Source: Chloroflexota bacterium
GTDB taxonomy: Bacteria > Chloroflexota > Anaerolineae > SpSt-600
Direction of reading: 5' to 3'
NCBI GenBank assembly: GCA_011041825.1
Contig: DRAO01000233.1
Span: 1-7,211 of the forward strand
Length of the DNA: 7,211 bases
The position numbers and the translations under genes are program-made. Within the stretch, counting starts at the first letter, position 1. Every line of letters begins with the position of its first letter. Below, piece after piece: positions 1 to 6,759 of the stretch. Below the pieces are notes generated by a model that was not told the origin of the DNA, ran no database searches, and saw nothing but the letters and a program-made list of their open reading frames with translations.

Positions 1-214
1 CCGTGATGGTGGGAGTGATGGTAGCTGTAGGAGTAAGGGTTGCGGTAGGGGTAATTGTGGGCGTGATGGTGGAAGCATACTGGATAGAGGGAGGGGCGCC
101 GAAGGCCAGAGCATCCACCGAAGTCGCAGCTTTAGCGTCGGGTTGGCAAAGGTGGATGCCAATGGCGAGCAAAATCCCTAAGAGAAACACCGGCAGCAAA
201 CGGAAAACCCTCAT
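1..214 (-). CDS. Secreted Thr/Pro-repeat protein, N-terminal part (3' end outside window)
   Basis: The ATG at 214-212 opens a frame that stays open to base 1, giving 71 residues. An AGGAGG site at 221-226, 6 nt upstream, supports this start. Residues 1-29 look like a signal peptide: Arg2 and Arg5, a hydrophobic core at about 6-20, and an Ala-Lys-Ala signal peptidase I type site at 27-29. Cys23 is not in a convincing lipobox (preceded by Ile-His-Leu), so a lipoprotein is less likely. From about residue 49 the chain becomes Thr-Pro-Thr-x repeats (Pro52, 56, 62, 68), which resemble the flexible, possibly O-glycosylated linkers of exported proteins. It starts 31 nt after the ABC ATPase stop and is probably in the same operon. 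The functional domain would lie beyond the window. An extracytoplasmic partner of the transporter is possible but only a guess. Confidence 0.72.
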   Translation of the reverse strand, partial: MRVFRLLPVFLLGILLAIGIHLCQPDAKAATSVDALAFGAPPSIQYASTITPTITPTATLTPTATITPTIT

Positions 215-245
215 CACCTTCCTCCTTTTGGTCTAACCCCTTTCT

Positions 246-923
246 TCAACCGGCAATCTCCCCATCTCGCAGGTGAACCACCCGATGAGCATAGGACATC
301 ACCATTGGATTATGGCTCACCACGATTACGGTGAGCTCTTTGCTTCTGTTCAGCTCCCTGAGCAATTCCAGGATTTCACTCCCGGTGCGGCTATCGAGAT
401 TTCCGGTTGGCTCATCGGCTAGTATTATGGAAGGTGCGTTGGCTAAAGCCCTGGCGATGGCGACCCGCTGTTGTTCACCTCCCGAAAGCTCGTTGGCCCT
501 GTGGTAAAGGCGATGGCCCAGGCCGACCATCTCCAGCAGCTCTCTGGCCCGCTTGTGACGGTGGCGGTAGGGGACTCTGGCGAAAACCATCGGCAATTCC
601 ACGTTTTGGAGGGCCGTCATCGTGGCGATGAGGTTGAAAGCCTGGAAGACAAAGCCCACTTCCTGGCGGCGGTATAAGGCCAGGGCATTTTCATCCAGCG
701 AGGCCAGGTCCTTGCCTTTAACGATTACCCTCCCCCGGGTGGGCCTATCAAGCCCCCCGATGAGGTTGAGGAGGGTGGACTTGCCTGAACCGGAGGGGCC
801 CATAACGCAGAGGAATTCCCCCTTTTCAACCTCTATGTTCACCCCCTTAAGGGCCTGAACGGTCGAGGAACCCATCGGGAACTCTTTCCACAGGTCCTCA
901 GTACGCACAATGGTTTCCGCCAT
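246..923 (-). CDS. ABC transporter ATP-binding protein, LolD/MacB-like
   Basis: A 225-residue nucleotide-binding subunit that would hydrolyse ATP on the cytoplasmic face of a membrane transporter. Motifs in order: Walker [10 protein letters not shown] (42-50), Q-loop Gln94 in FVFQAFNLI, signature LSGGEQQR (146-153), Walker B IILADEP with catalytic Glu171, D-loop NLD (175-177), and switch His204. Length and the [15 protein letters not shown] sequences fit the LolD/MacB/FtsE group, which usually pairs with FtsX-like permeases. An ATG nine bases upstream (932) would add MTE, but AAAGGA at 937-932 abuts it; the same site lies 8 nt before the ATG at 923, so I chose 923. It follows the Yip1-like gene by 12 nt. 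No permease is encoded here, so either the Yip1-like neighbour is the membrane partner or the permease lies downstream outside the window. The substrate is unknown. Confidence 0.93.
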   Translation of the reverse strand: MAETIVRTEDLWKEFPMGSSTVQALKGVNIEVEKGEFLCVMGPSGSGKSTLLNLIGGLDRPTRGRVIVKGKDLASLDENALALYRRQEVGFVFQAFNLIATMTALQNVELPMVFARVPYRHRHKRARELLEMVGLGHRLYHRANELSGGEQQRVAIARALANAPSIILADEPTGNLDSRTGSEILELLRELNRSKELTVIVVSHNPMVMSYAHRVVHLRDGEIAG

Positions 924-935
924 CTCGGTCATCCT

Positions 936-1670
936 TTATGGGCCAAACGGCCCTGAAGGCAGGAATTTCCTTACTACTAAGCTGGGCAGGATGGAGAGGA
1001 GGGTGACAAGAGCCCAGTATCCAAAGGCCAGGAAGCCCCCTTTCTTCCGGGAGAATCCTCCTACGGCGCTTACCCCCAGTGCCAGCAGCACTACGCTCCA
1101 GATGACAAAGATGTCGAGCCGACCTAAGAGCAGGTACATAGCATTGGCGCTGTCCTTAATGGGGTCTCCGGTGGCAACCAGGGACGAGAGCCCCGGTTGG
1201 GTGATTACTTTCCCGGTAAGGAGGGAGTAGATGCCCTGCACCAGGTCCCGGATGCCGTAGGGGAGGTAAGCCCACCCGGCCGCAACGAACATCTGGCCGA
1301 ATGAGCCCTGTCCGCCGAGAGCCAGGGAACCTAAATGCAGGAGGAAAGAGCGTATTAACCAACCCAGGAAGAGCATAACGATTCCGCTGATTATGGCTGT
1401 GGTGGCCAGGAACACAGGTGATGGCCCGTGGGCCACCACAGGGGGCAGGTTGCTCAGCTCCTGTTGAGGCAGCTGTGAGAGCTGCTTTTCCAGCTGTTCC
1501 TTCGCCAGGATGGCAGAAGCAGAGGCTGAAACGATGGCCCTGAAGCATAAAGAGCCTATCAAGATTATCGCTGGGACAAGCCACATCCACCCGGAGCTCT
1601 CCTTAACTTCATCGAAAGCCCGGCTCGGGCTGTAAATGAGGAGCACCAGCAAGCGTAAAATCCTCTTCAT
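936..1670 (-). CDS. Yip1-family multi-pass membrane protein
   Basis: A 244-residue integral membrane protein. It opens with a short amphipathic stretch and a SPSRAFDEVKE motif (14-24), typical of the start of bacterial Yip1-domain proteins. Predicted membrane segments lie at about 28-48, 86-112, 124-142, 186-204 and 213-233. Between the first two is a polar, Gln/Leu-rich stretch (55-80) that may be an external loop or short coiled coil. Bacterial Yip1 proteins have no settled biochemical role; some are encoded beside ABC transporters, and this one ends 12 nt before an ABC ATPase start. I infer a role in that transporter or its assembly. The ATG at 1670 is preceded by AAAGG and GGGGGTG, but neither spacing is ideal. 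The family call rests on the N-terminal motif and topology, as overall conservation in this family is low. Confidence 0.7.
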   Translation of the reverse strand: MKRILRLLVLLIYSPSRAFDEVKESSGWMWLVPAIILIGSLCFRAIVSASASAILAKEQLEKQLSQLPQQELSNLPPVVAHGPSPVFLATTAIISGIVMLFLGWLIRSFLLHLGSLALGGQGSFGQMFVAAGWAYLPYGIRDLVQGIYSLLTGKVITQPGLSSLVATGDPIKDSANAMYLLLGRLDIFVIWSVVLLALGVSAVGGFSRKKGGFLAFGYWALVTLLSILPSLVVRKFLPSGPFGP

Positions 1671-1712
1671 CGCCTTTCACCCCCGTCTCGTAATCCTTAT
1701 CTCAACCCTTAC

Positions 1713-2528
1713 TTAACCCCTATTATGCTCGAACAACACAAAGCGGTGGTGAGCCCAGATGACTTTCATCCACCAGGGTAAAGGCGCTTTCTCCAGAAAA
1801 GCATAGCGCATAACCCGGTCTTTGAGGCCAGGGTCTTTGCCGGTGTAGTAATCCATAATGCTCCAATGCCAGGAGGAACCGGTGAAGCGGGATTGAAGCC
1901 ATGCTGACTTTATCCCCAGGCGCTTGAGCAATTCAGCGGCAGGCATTACCGTATCCGGCCAGGGGGGGACATCAAGCACCCCTTCTTCCACCAGGTGAAG
2001 TCCCTCGGAGCTCAACACCGCCTTTATGCGCTTTATGTCCACCCATCGCTCATCCACCTGCCTGAAAAATTCTGGCTCTAACAAATATTTGCGCATAATG
2101 TAACCCACCTGCCACCGGTTGGGCATCGCCACAAACACCAGCCGACGGGAAACTCGGGCCAGCTCTTTCAGCAGGCTTTCGGCGTCTTTCAGGTACCACA
2201 GCCCAGCCCATTCCCAGGCCAGGTCAAAGGAGCCATCGGCGAAGGGCAGGGTGCGCATCTCGGGACAAACCACAAAAGCGGCCGCCAATCCCAGCTCATC
2301 CCAGATATGCCGGGTTATGTGGATGCGGTCCTCCTCGCTATCCACCAGGGTTACCTCGCAGCCAGCTTGAGCCAGAGGCACACTGTTTATCCCTGTGATG
2401 CCTGCCATCCCGTAGACGGGTGCTTCCAGCACCTTATTGATAGGGTAGCGCTTAAGGAGTGAAGTCAGGTATTCATTGAGGACGAAGCGTTCGTAGATAA
2501 GCCCAAGGCCCTCGTTGTAATCAATCAC
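1713..2528 (-). CDS. Class I SAM-dependent methyltransferase, atypical motif I
   Basis: A 271-residue protein with the Rossmann methyltransferase pattern in its N-terminal half. Motif I is VLEAPVYGMAG (33-43), followed by the acidic end of strand beta2, VTLVDSEEDRI, with Asp63 as the likely ribose ligand. Next come LPFADGSFDLAW (94-105) and a strand LVFVAMPN (130-137). The usual E/DxGxGxG glycine loop is replaced by EAPVYGMAG. The C-terminal half (about 145-271) is rich in Trp and Tyr and probably binds substrate. The GTG start overlaps the phosphohexomutase stop (GTGA), implying translational coupling. Substrate unknown; the neighbour hints at sugar or envelope metabolism, but this is only inference from context. 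No signal peptide or membrane segment is visible. Confidence 0.8.
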   Translation of the reverse strand: MIDYNEGLGLIYERFVLNEYLTSLLKRYPINKVLEAPVYGMAGITGINSVPLAQAGCEVTLVDSEEDRIHITRHIWDELGLAAAFVVCPEMRTLPFADGSFDLAWEWAGLWYLKDAESLLKELARVSRRLVFVAMPNRWQVGYIMRKYLLEPEFFRQVDERWVDIKRIKAVLSSEGLHLVEEGVLDVPPWPDTVMPAAELLKRLGIKSAWLQSRFTGSSWHWSIMDYYTGKDPGLKDRVMRYAFLEKAPLPWWMKVIWAHHRFVLFEHNRG

Positions 2529-2533
2529 CTCCT
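2523..2533 (-). promoter_or_regulatory. Strong Shine-Dalgarno overlapping the methyltransferase start
   Basis: AGGAGGTGAT is a ten-base match to the anti-SD end of 16S rRNA. Its core AGGAGG occupies 2533-2528, so its last G is the first base of the GTG start and the phosphohexomutase stop TGA is embedded in it. There is no normal spacer. No in-frame ATG follows until codon 41, inside motif I, so a later start is unlikely. Initiation probably depends on ribosomes finishing the upstream gene. Confidence 0.5.
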
Positions 2534-3958
2534 GCTCTCCCCATACGCTTTTTGCCCTATCTCCTCTCCTTCCCGCAGCAAATCATTGACCAGAGAGGGG
2601 GACACAGCCTCGGCATAGACCCTTAATACCGGTTCTGTGCCTGAAGGGCGGATGAGCAACCATCCTTCTTCACCGAGGATGTATTTTACACCGTCCTTAT
2701 CGTTCACCTCTGTTACTTCCACCCCTGCGAGCCTGGAGGGGAGGAGCTTCTTCAAAGCCGCCAGCACTGCTTTCTTGGAATATGGAGGGCTCAGGCGGAT
2801 GTCCCTTCGGGCGTAGAAGAAAGGCCCCACATCCTGCATCAGGTCTTCAACCAGGGCTTTGAGGGAAAGGCCTTTCTCGGCCATCACCTCCAGCAGCAGG
2901 AGCCCCGTCAGAATGCCATCCCCCTCAGGGATATGCCCTTTTATGCTTATACCCCCGGATTCCTCCCCTCCGATGAGCACATCCTCTTTGAGCATAAAGT
3001 CAGCTATGTAGTTGAAGCCCACAGGGGTTTCGTAGAGGGGCAGGCCATAGCGATAGGCCAGCTTGTTGATGGCCATTGTAGTGGATACGGTTTTAACCAC
3101 CGCACCACTCCATCCCCTCTTCTCAACCAGGTGGCGGAGGATGAGGGCGAAGATGCGATGTGGGTCCACGAAATTGCCTTCCTCATCCACAGCGCCGATG
3201 CGGTCGGCGTCGCCATCGTTTGCCAGGCCCACATCCCATCCTCCGGTGGTAACTTCATCCATCAGCGCCCTCAGGTAGCGGGCTATGGGTTCGGGATGGA
3301 TGCCCCCGAAACCGGGGTTCATCTCCCCCCTGATTTCCTTGACGGAGGAGAGGCCAGCTCCTTCTAGCAGGGATTTTATGTAACCTCTTCCCGAACCGTA
3401 CATCGAATCCACCACCACTTTAAGGCCGCTCCGGGCGATAAGGGGTAAATCCACAAGCCCCTTTACGTGTTCCGCATAGGAGGTCATAGGGTCGAACCGG
3501 GTGATTATCCCTTTGGATAGAGCTTCCTCGTAATCCATAAGGTTGGGCTTGCGCCCTTTAGATATATTTTCGTGGACTATGGCCTCCACCCTTTTGGCTA
3601 TTTCCTTGTTTGCCTCTCCATTGGGGCCTTTAACCTTCACACCGTTGTAACGGGGCGGGTTATGGCTGGCAGTAATCATTACCCCACCATCGGCTTTCAA
3701 ATGGGTCACGGCAAAGGAGAGAGCCGGGGTGGGGGCATCGGCTTTCGTAAGGTACACCTGTATGCCGTTGGCTGCCAGAACCCGGGATACTTCTATGGCA
3801 TACCGGTCGGAGAGGAAGCGGGTATCAAACCCCACGGCCACCGATTTCCCAGGGCCGAAGGCTTCGGCAATGGCCTGGGCTACGTGCCGGAGGTTCTCGA
3901 ACGTGAATTCATCGCTGATGATGGCCCGCCATCCATCGGTGCCGAATTCGATGGGCAT
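2525..3958 (-). CDS. Alpha-D-phosphohexomutase (phosphoglucomutase/phosphomannomutase)
   Basis: A 477-residue cytoplasmic enzyme that interconverts hexose 1- and 6-phosphates through a phosphoserine, supplying sugar phosphates for nucleotide-sugar and glycan synthesis. All four family signatures are present: N-terminal FGTDGWR (5-11), catalytic TASHNP (96-101, Ser98 phosphorylated), metal-binding DGDADR (248-253), sugar-binding GGEESGG (330-336), and phosphate-binding RPSGTEP (437-443). GEESGG fits phosphoglucomutase-like members, but glucose and mannose specificity cannot be separated by eye. The start at 3958 has GGAGGT at 3964-3969, about 6 nt upstream. An in-frame ATG 39 nt earlier (3997) would add 13 residues not seen in the family and has no ribosome site. 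It is the first gene of an operon and has its own strong promoter. Confidence 0.94.
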   Translation of the reverse strand: MPIEFGTDGWRAIISDEFTFENLRHVAQAIAEAFGPGKSVAVGFDTRFLSDRYAIEVSRVLAANGIQVYLTKADAPTPALSFAVTHLKADGGVMITASHNPPRYNGVKVKGPNGEANKEIAKRVEAIVHENISKGRKPNLMDYEEALSKGIITRFDPMTSYAEHVKGLVDLPLIARSGLKVVVDSMYGSGRGYIKSLLEGAGLSSVKEIRGEMNPGFGGIHPEPIARYLRALMDEVTTGGWDVGLANDGDADRIGAVDEEGNFVDPHRIFALILRHLVEKRGWSGAVVKTVSTTMAINKLAYRYGLPLYETPVGFNYIADFMLKEDVLIGGEESGGISIKGHIPEGDGILTGLLLLEVMAEKGLSLKALVEDLMQDVGPFFYARRDIRLSPPYSKKAVLAALKKLLPSRLAGVEVTEVNDKDGVKYILGEEGWLLIRPSGTEPVLRVYAEAVSPSLVNDLLREGEEIGQKAYGESRR

Positions 3959-4020
3959 CTTTTTACCTCCACAGGGATAGGTGTAGCAATCCTGCATTTA
4001 ACCGTGTTCGATGGCGTTGG

Positions 4021-4056
4021 TGGGACTCCGTCCCAAAGGGAAGAAAAACGTCCCTT
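4021..4056 (-). promoter_or_regulatory. Two adjacent stem-loops in the phosphohexomutase leader
   Basis: The promoter implies a leader of about 110 nt. It contains two abutting hairpins: 4051-4056 with 4036-4041 (6 bp, 9-nt loop), and 4030-4035 with 4021-4026 (6 bp, 3-nt loop). GGGAC occurs in the first arm of each hairpin, so both copies could pair with the same GTCCC at 4022-4026, giving alternative folds. No T-run follows, so this is not an obvious attenuator. It does not match a riboswitch class I recognise. Confidence 0.3.
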
Positions 4057-4075
4057 AAGTATGATTACAAAGGGG

Positions 4076-4104
4076 ATTTTATTCATTCTCAAGGGAATTG
4101 TCAA
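4076..4104 (-). promoter_or_regulatory. Sigma-70 type promoter for the phosphohexomutase operon
   Basis: Reading the minus strand, the -35 box is TTGACA (4104-4099, perfect consensus), the spacer is 17 bp, and the -10 box is TAAAAT (4081-4076, one mismatch). Transcription would start near 4069, about 110 nt before the start codon. The box lies just outside the MITE-like copy 1 and so appears to belong to the host sequence. Confidence 0.8.
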
Positions 4105-4117
4105 ACATTAAGTTTTC

Positions 4118-4299
4118 AAGGGTGTTGAAAAACTCCGAGGTTGAAAACTACTCCGCAGGCTAGGGATAGAAAAAGGGTGTTTTCTCGTGCGGGGGCGAAG
4201 CCCCCGCACGAGAAAACACTTCAAAAAATGCTTTTTAACCTGCCCTCGCCGGAGGGAACCCTTTGAGCAGGAACAGCGTGACACTTTTTCAACACCCTC
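4118..4299. mobile_element. MITE-like palindromic element, copy 1 (intact)
   Basis: A non-coding element of about 182 bp between feoB and the phosphohexomutase promoter. Its ends are perfect 14-bp terminal inverted repeats, AGGGTGTTGAAAAA at 4119-4132 and its complement at 4285-4298. It is flanked by direct repeats. At its centre is a perfect 20-bp stem with a 3-nt GAA loop (4177-4196, 4200-4219). There is no transposase and no plausible ORF, so any movement would depend on an enzyme elsewhere. The ends resemble terminal repeats of insertion sequences, but I cannot assign a family. A second, diverged copy lies at 6760-6934 in the same orientation. Confidence 0.72.
4170..4219 (-). terminator. 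Probable intrinsic terminator after feoAB, inside copy 1
   Basis: On the minus strand the 20-bp hairpin (arms 4219-4200 and 4196-4177, GC-rich inner half, loop TTC) is followed two bases later by TTTTT (4174-4170). It lies about 175 nt downstream of the feoB stop and before the next promoter. On the plus strand the hairpin is followed by TTCAAAAAATG, a poor U-tract, so termination should favour the minus direction. The A/T-rich lower stem and the distance from feoB make it less than textbook. Confidence 0.5.
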
Positions 4300-4394
4300 A
4301 AGTTTTCAAGGGGAAAGCGGAGCAATTTAGCCCTGCGTTTTGGCTTTGGGCTAAGTGGGGTATGTAGGGGTTAACCCGCCGCCTGTACCCCGGA

Positions 4395-6428
4395 TTAAAG
4401 GGAGAGGCATTGATATACGATGACCCCGGCCAGGAATGAAACCACCAGGAGCAACCCCACGCTGAAAGCGGTCCAACGCCAGCTCCCGGTCTCCTGATGT
4501 ATGGTAGCCATAGTAGCCACACAGGGGATGAACAACATTTCCATCACCATAAAAGCCAGACCGGCTTCAACGGGCACCATCCGCTGGAGCACCGTGGCCA
4601 GGGTCTCTTCTTCTGCCCTGTAGATAACCCCCAAGGTAGCGACGGCGTTTTCCTTGGCGATGAAGCTGGTCAACAGGGCCACCATCATATATGCATCCAG
4701 GCCCATAAAGCGTCCAATGGGCTCCAGCTTCTGGCCTACCCAGGCCAACACGCTGTGGCTGACATCTCCCCCGGGGAAGGATGCAAGCACCCACACCAGT
4801 ACCGAAACGGCCAGGATTATCGTTCCTGCCTTCTTGATGAAAGCAAGGCTCCGCCGCCATACTGTAATCCCGATGGTGCGGAGGTTGGGGATGTGATAAA
4901 GGGGGAGTTCCATAATGAAGGCCATATGCTCTCCGTGGAACAGCACCAGGTTGAGCAGTTTACCCAGCACTGCCAGCACCAGCAGGTTCAGGAGCACAAG
5001 CCCCCACGAAACCATAACAGCCCTGGGGCCGAAGAAGACGGGGGCCAGGAAGGCTAAAACCGCCATCCGTGCTGTGCAGGGCACCAGAGGGGCGAGGAGG
5101 ATGGTGAGAAGGCGGGCTTTCTCATCTTCAATGATTCTGGCTCCCATAATCCCGGGCACGTTACACCCGAATCCCAGGAACAAGGGCAGGAAGGATTTGC
5201 CGTGCAAGCCGATGAAGTGCATAAAACGGTCCATAACGTAAGCCATCCGAGCCATATAGCCAACATCCTCCAAGAAGCCCAAAGCAGCGAAGAATATGAA
5301 GAGGATGGGGAGGAAGGTGAGCACCGTGCCTGCCCCGCCTATAATCCCTTCCACCACTGCTCTCTGCACCCAGCCCGGGGCTCCATAAGCCTCCAGATAA
5401 CCGGAGACAAAGTCGGCGAGGGTTTGAACCACGTAACTCTCCAGCCATTCCTGGAGGGGGGAACCGATGGTGTAGGTCAGCCAGAAGACTCCTCCCAGGA
5501 TGAAGGCCATCACCAGCAAACCCCATACGGGATGGGCTGCTACCCTGTCCAGCCGTTCGGTGAGGCCGATTTGCCCAAGTCGAGGCTTAACCACTGCCGC
5601 CCGCATCATACGTCCTATCCATTCGTAGCGGCCCCCGGCCACATCGAGGATGGCATCTTCGTGAGCTTTCAAGAGCGAGTGGACTTCCTCCCATCGGTGG
5701 TCGTCGAGCCGTTCTCGCACCATCTTGGTAATCTCGGCATCGCCTTCCAGGAGTTTAAGGGCCACCCATTCCCCCGGGTAAGGTTCCGGGATTTCATCCT
5801 TGATTATCTCCAGCAATTGCACCAGGACATCCCTGTGGTCTTTCCTCACCTCCGGACGGCGGGGGTTATAGGGGAAGCGGCCTTCCACCACTGCTATGAT
5901 GGCCTCCAGCAATTCCTTAATCCCTTGATTTCTGGTGGCTACCATCGGTACCACGGGTATCCCCAAAGCCGCCTGCAATACCTCGGGTTCAATCTGATAG
6001 CCACGCTGTTCTGCCACATCTACCATATTTAAACCCAACACCACCGGAACCTGGAGCAGGAGCAGTTCGGTCAAGAGGTAGAGGCTGCGCTCCAGTATAG
6101 CGGCATCTACCAGGGCTACAACCACATCAGGCCGCTCTTTGATTATGTAATTTCGAGCAATGCGTTCCTCAAGGGAATTAGCTGTGAGGCTGTAGGTGCC
6201 GGGGAGGTCAATGATGTGCAGCAGATAGCCGTTGTACTTGCAATAGCCTGTCTTCTTCTCAATGGTCTTACCAGGCCAGTTGCCAACGTGCTGGGATAGG
6301 CCCGTAAGCAGGTTGAAGACGGTGGACTTTCCCACATTTGGTTGCCCAGCCAAGGCCACCCTGATGACACGCTTCCCATCGGGGGAGGAAGCGCCCTTCT
6401 CATTTTCAGGGCTGTGTGGTTCCAGCAT
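4395..6428 (-). CDS. feoB: Ferrous iron transporter FeoB
   Basis: A 677-residue inner-membrane Fe(II) importer with a cytoplasmic GTPase domain. G motifs: G1 GQPNVGKST (28-36), the G2/switch region around VGNWPGKT (48-55), G3 DLPG (74-77), G4 NMVD (134-137), and a G5-like VATRNQG (163-169). A helical linker spans about 170-290. The membrane core starts at about 300 and holds the paired Gate regions with conserved cysteines: GCNVPGIMGAR (421-431, Cys422), VPCTARM (449-455, Cys451) and IPCVATM (634-640, Cys636). Length fits FeoB proteins that lack the extended C-terminus of the E. coli form (773 aa). The ATG at 6428 has AGGAGG about 6 nt upstream, overlapping the feoA stop (TAGGAGG); an in-frame ATG at 6455 inside feoA lacks such a site. 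No feoC follows. Confidence 0.97.
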   Translation of the reverse strand: MLEPHSPENEKGASSPDGKRVIRVALAGQPNVGKSTVFNLLTGLSQHVGNWPGKTIEKKTGYCKYNGYLLHIIDLPGTYSLTANSLEERIARNYIIKERPDVVVALVDAAILERSLYLLTELLLLQVPVVLGLNMVDVAEQRGYQIEPEVLQAALGIPVVPMVATRNQGIKELLEAIIAVVEGRFPYNPRRPEVRKDHRDVLVQLLEIIKDEIPEPYPGEWVALKLLEGDAEITKMVRERLDDHRWEEVHSLLKAHEDAILDVAGGRYEWIGRMMRAAVVKPRLGQIGLTERLDRVAAHPVWGLLVMAFILGGVFWLTYTIGSPLQEWLESYVVQTLADFVSGYLEAYGAPGWVQRAVVEGIIGGAGTVLTFLPILFIFFAALGFLEDVGYMARMAYVMDRFMHFIGLHGKSFLPLFLGFGCNVPGIMGARIIEDEKARLLTILLAPLVPCTARMAVLAFLAPVFFGPRAVMVSWGLVLLNLLVLAVLGKLLNLVLFHGEHMAFIMELPLYHIPNLRTIGITVWRRSLAFIKKAGTIILAVSVLVWVLASFPGGDVSHSVLAWVGQKLEPIGRFMGLDAYMMVALLTSFIAKENAVATLGVIYRAEEETLATVLQRMVPVEAGLAFMVMEMLFIPCVATMATIHQETGSWRWTAFSVGLLLVVSFLAGVIVYQCLSL

Positions 6429-6438
6429 CTTTTCCCTC

Positions 6439-6681
6439 CTAGCGGGTCTTGACAAGGACTTTGGCAGCTTCTCCCCGCCCTAAGGCGATGTAAGAACCAC
6501 GGATGGAAACAATCACCGGCCCATACCCGTAATTCTGCACCATAATTACCTCAGCACCAGGGGTAAATCCCAGAGCTGCCAGACGGGCCACAAAGCCCCT
6601 TCCACCTCGCAAGCTCTCCACCTGAACCCTTTGCCCAGGAAGCACTTCACTCAGAGGCTTCAGTGAATTAGGCCAGAGCAT
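6439..6681 (-). CDS. feoA: Ferrous iron transport protein FeoA
   Basis: An 80-residue cytoplasmic SH3-like protein of the usual FeoA size, thought to support FeoB activity. Typical features are the opening PLSEVLPGQRVQV (9-21), the ALGFTPGAEV turn (36-45) and the C-terminal ALGRGEAAKVLV stretch that completes the beta barrel. The ATG at 6681 is preceded by GGAGGAGG (about 3-6 nt spacing). A longer in-frame ORF to 6864 would cross the promoter and run into the MITE-like repeat, so that extension is not coding. FeoB starts 10 nt after the stop, with its ribosome site overlapping the stop codon, so the two are probably co-expressed. Confidence 0.95.
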   Translation of the reverse strand: MLWPNSLKPLSEVLPGQRVQVESLRGGRGFVARLAALGFTPGAEVIMVQNYGYGPVIVSIRGSYIALGRGEAAKVLVKTR

Positions 6682-6696
6682 TATCCTCCTCCGTTG

Positions 6697-6713
6697 TTGC
6701 AAATAATTAGCAA
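6697..6713. promoter_or_regulatory. Candidate operator dyad at the feoAB start site
   Basis: TTGCAAATAATTAGCAA is a 17-bp imperfect palindrome in which seven of eight base pairs match around a central A. It covers the predicted transcription start, just downstream of the -10 box, a classic place for a repressor to block transcription. By context an iron- or manganese-sensing regulator of the Fur or DtxR/MntR type is plausible. The sequence is not a clear match to the E. coli Fur box or the Actinobacterial IdeR box. An overlapping GCAATTGC palindrome (6710-6717) is also present. Confidence 0.5.
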
Positions 6714-6717
6714 TTGC

Positions 6718-6746
6718 ATTGTACAACTTTTTGGGCTGAATGTCAA
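6718..6746 (-). promoter_or_regulatory. Sigma-70 type promoter for feoAB
   Basis: On the minus strand: -35 TTGACA (6746-6741, perfect), a 17-bp spacer, and -10 TACAAT (6723-6718, one mismatch). The start is expected near 6711, giving a leader of about 30 nt before feoA. It lies entirely outside the left end of repeat copy 2. Confidence 0.82.
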
Positions 6747-6759
6747 GCAGGGGCCGAGG

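Larger units (their letters stand above)
4110..4310. repeat. Flanking direct repeats AAGTTTTCAAG around copy 1
   Basis: An identical 11-bp sequence occurs at 4110-4120 and 4300-4310, on either side of the inverted-repeat element. If the element is 4118-4299, the duplicated target is AAGTTTTC (8 bp) and the extra AAG match is coincidental overlap with the element end. The exact duplication length is therefore uncertain (8-11 bp). Such a duplication is expected from transposase-mediated insertion. Confidence 0.65.

Noticed and set aside
3..236. Plus-strand open frame rich in Val-Gly-Val-Met
   Set aside because: It is the complement of the Thr-Pro-Thr repeat coding sequence; the minus frame has a ribosome site and a signal peptide.
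2933..3367. Plus-strand open frame opposite the phosphohexomutase
   Set aside because: It overlaps conserved catalytic motifs on the other strand, with no recognisable product or ribosome site.
3959..3997. Upstream in-frame ATG for the phosphohexomutase (13 extra residues)
   Set aside because: No ribosome site precedes it, whereas GGAGGT is correctly spaced before 3958, and the family begins close to FGTDGWR.
4110..4310. CRISPR or tandem repeat array
   Set aside because: Only two direct repeat units flank an inverted-repeat element; there are no regularly spaced repeats.
4327..4354. Hairpin TTAGCCC/GGGCTAA as the feoB terminator
   Set aside because: Only a 7-bp stem with a 14-nt loop and no T-run on the minus strand; the hairpin in copy 1 is a better candidate.
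5202..6032. Long plus-strand open frame (276 codons) opposite feoB
   Set aside because: It is antisense to a clearly conserved gene, rich in His/Gln/Pro as expected of a shadow frame, and matches no recognisable family.
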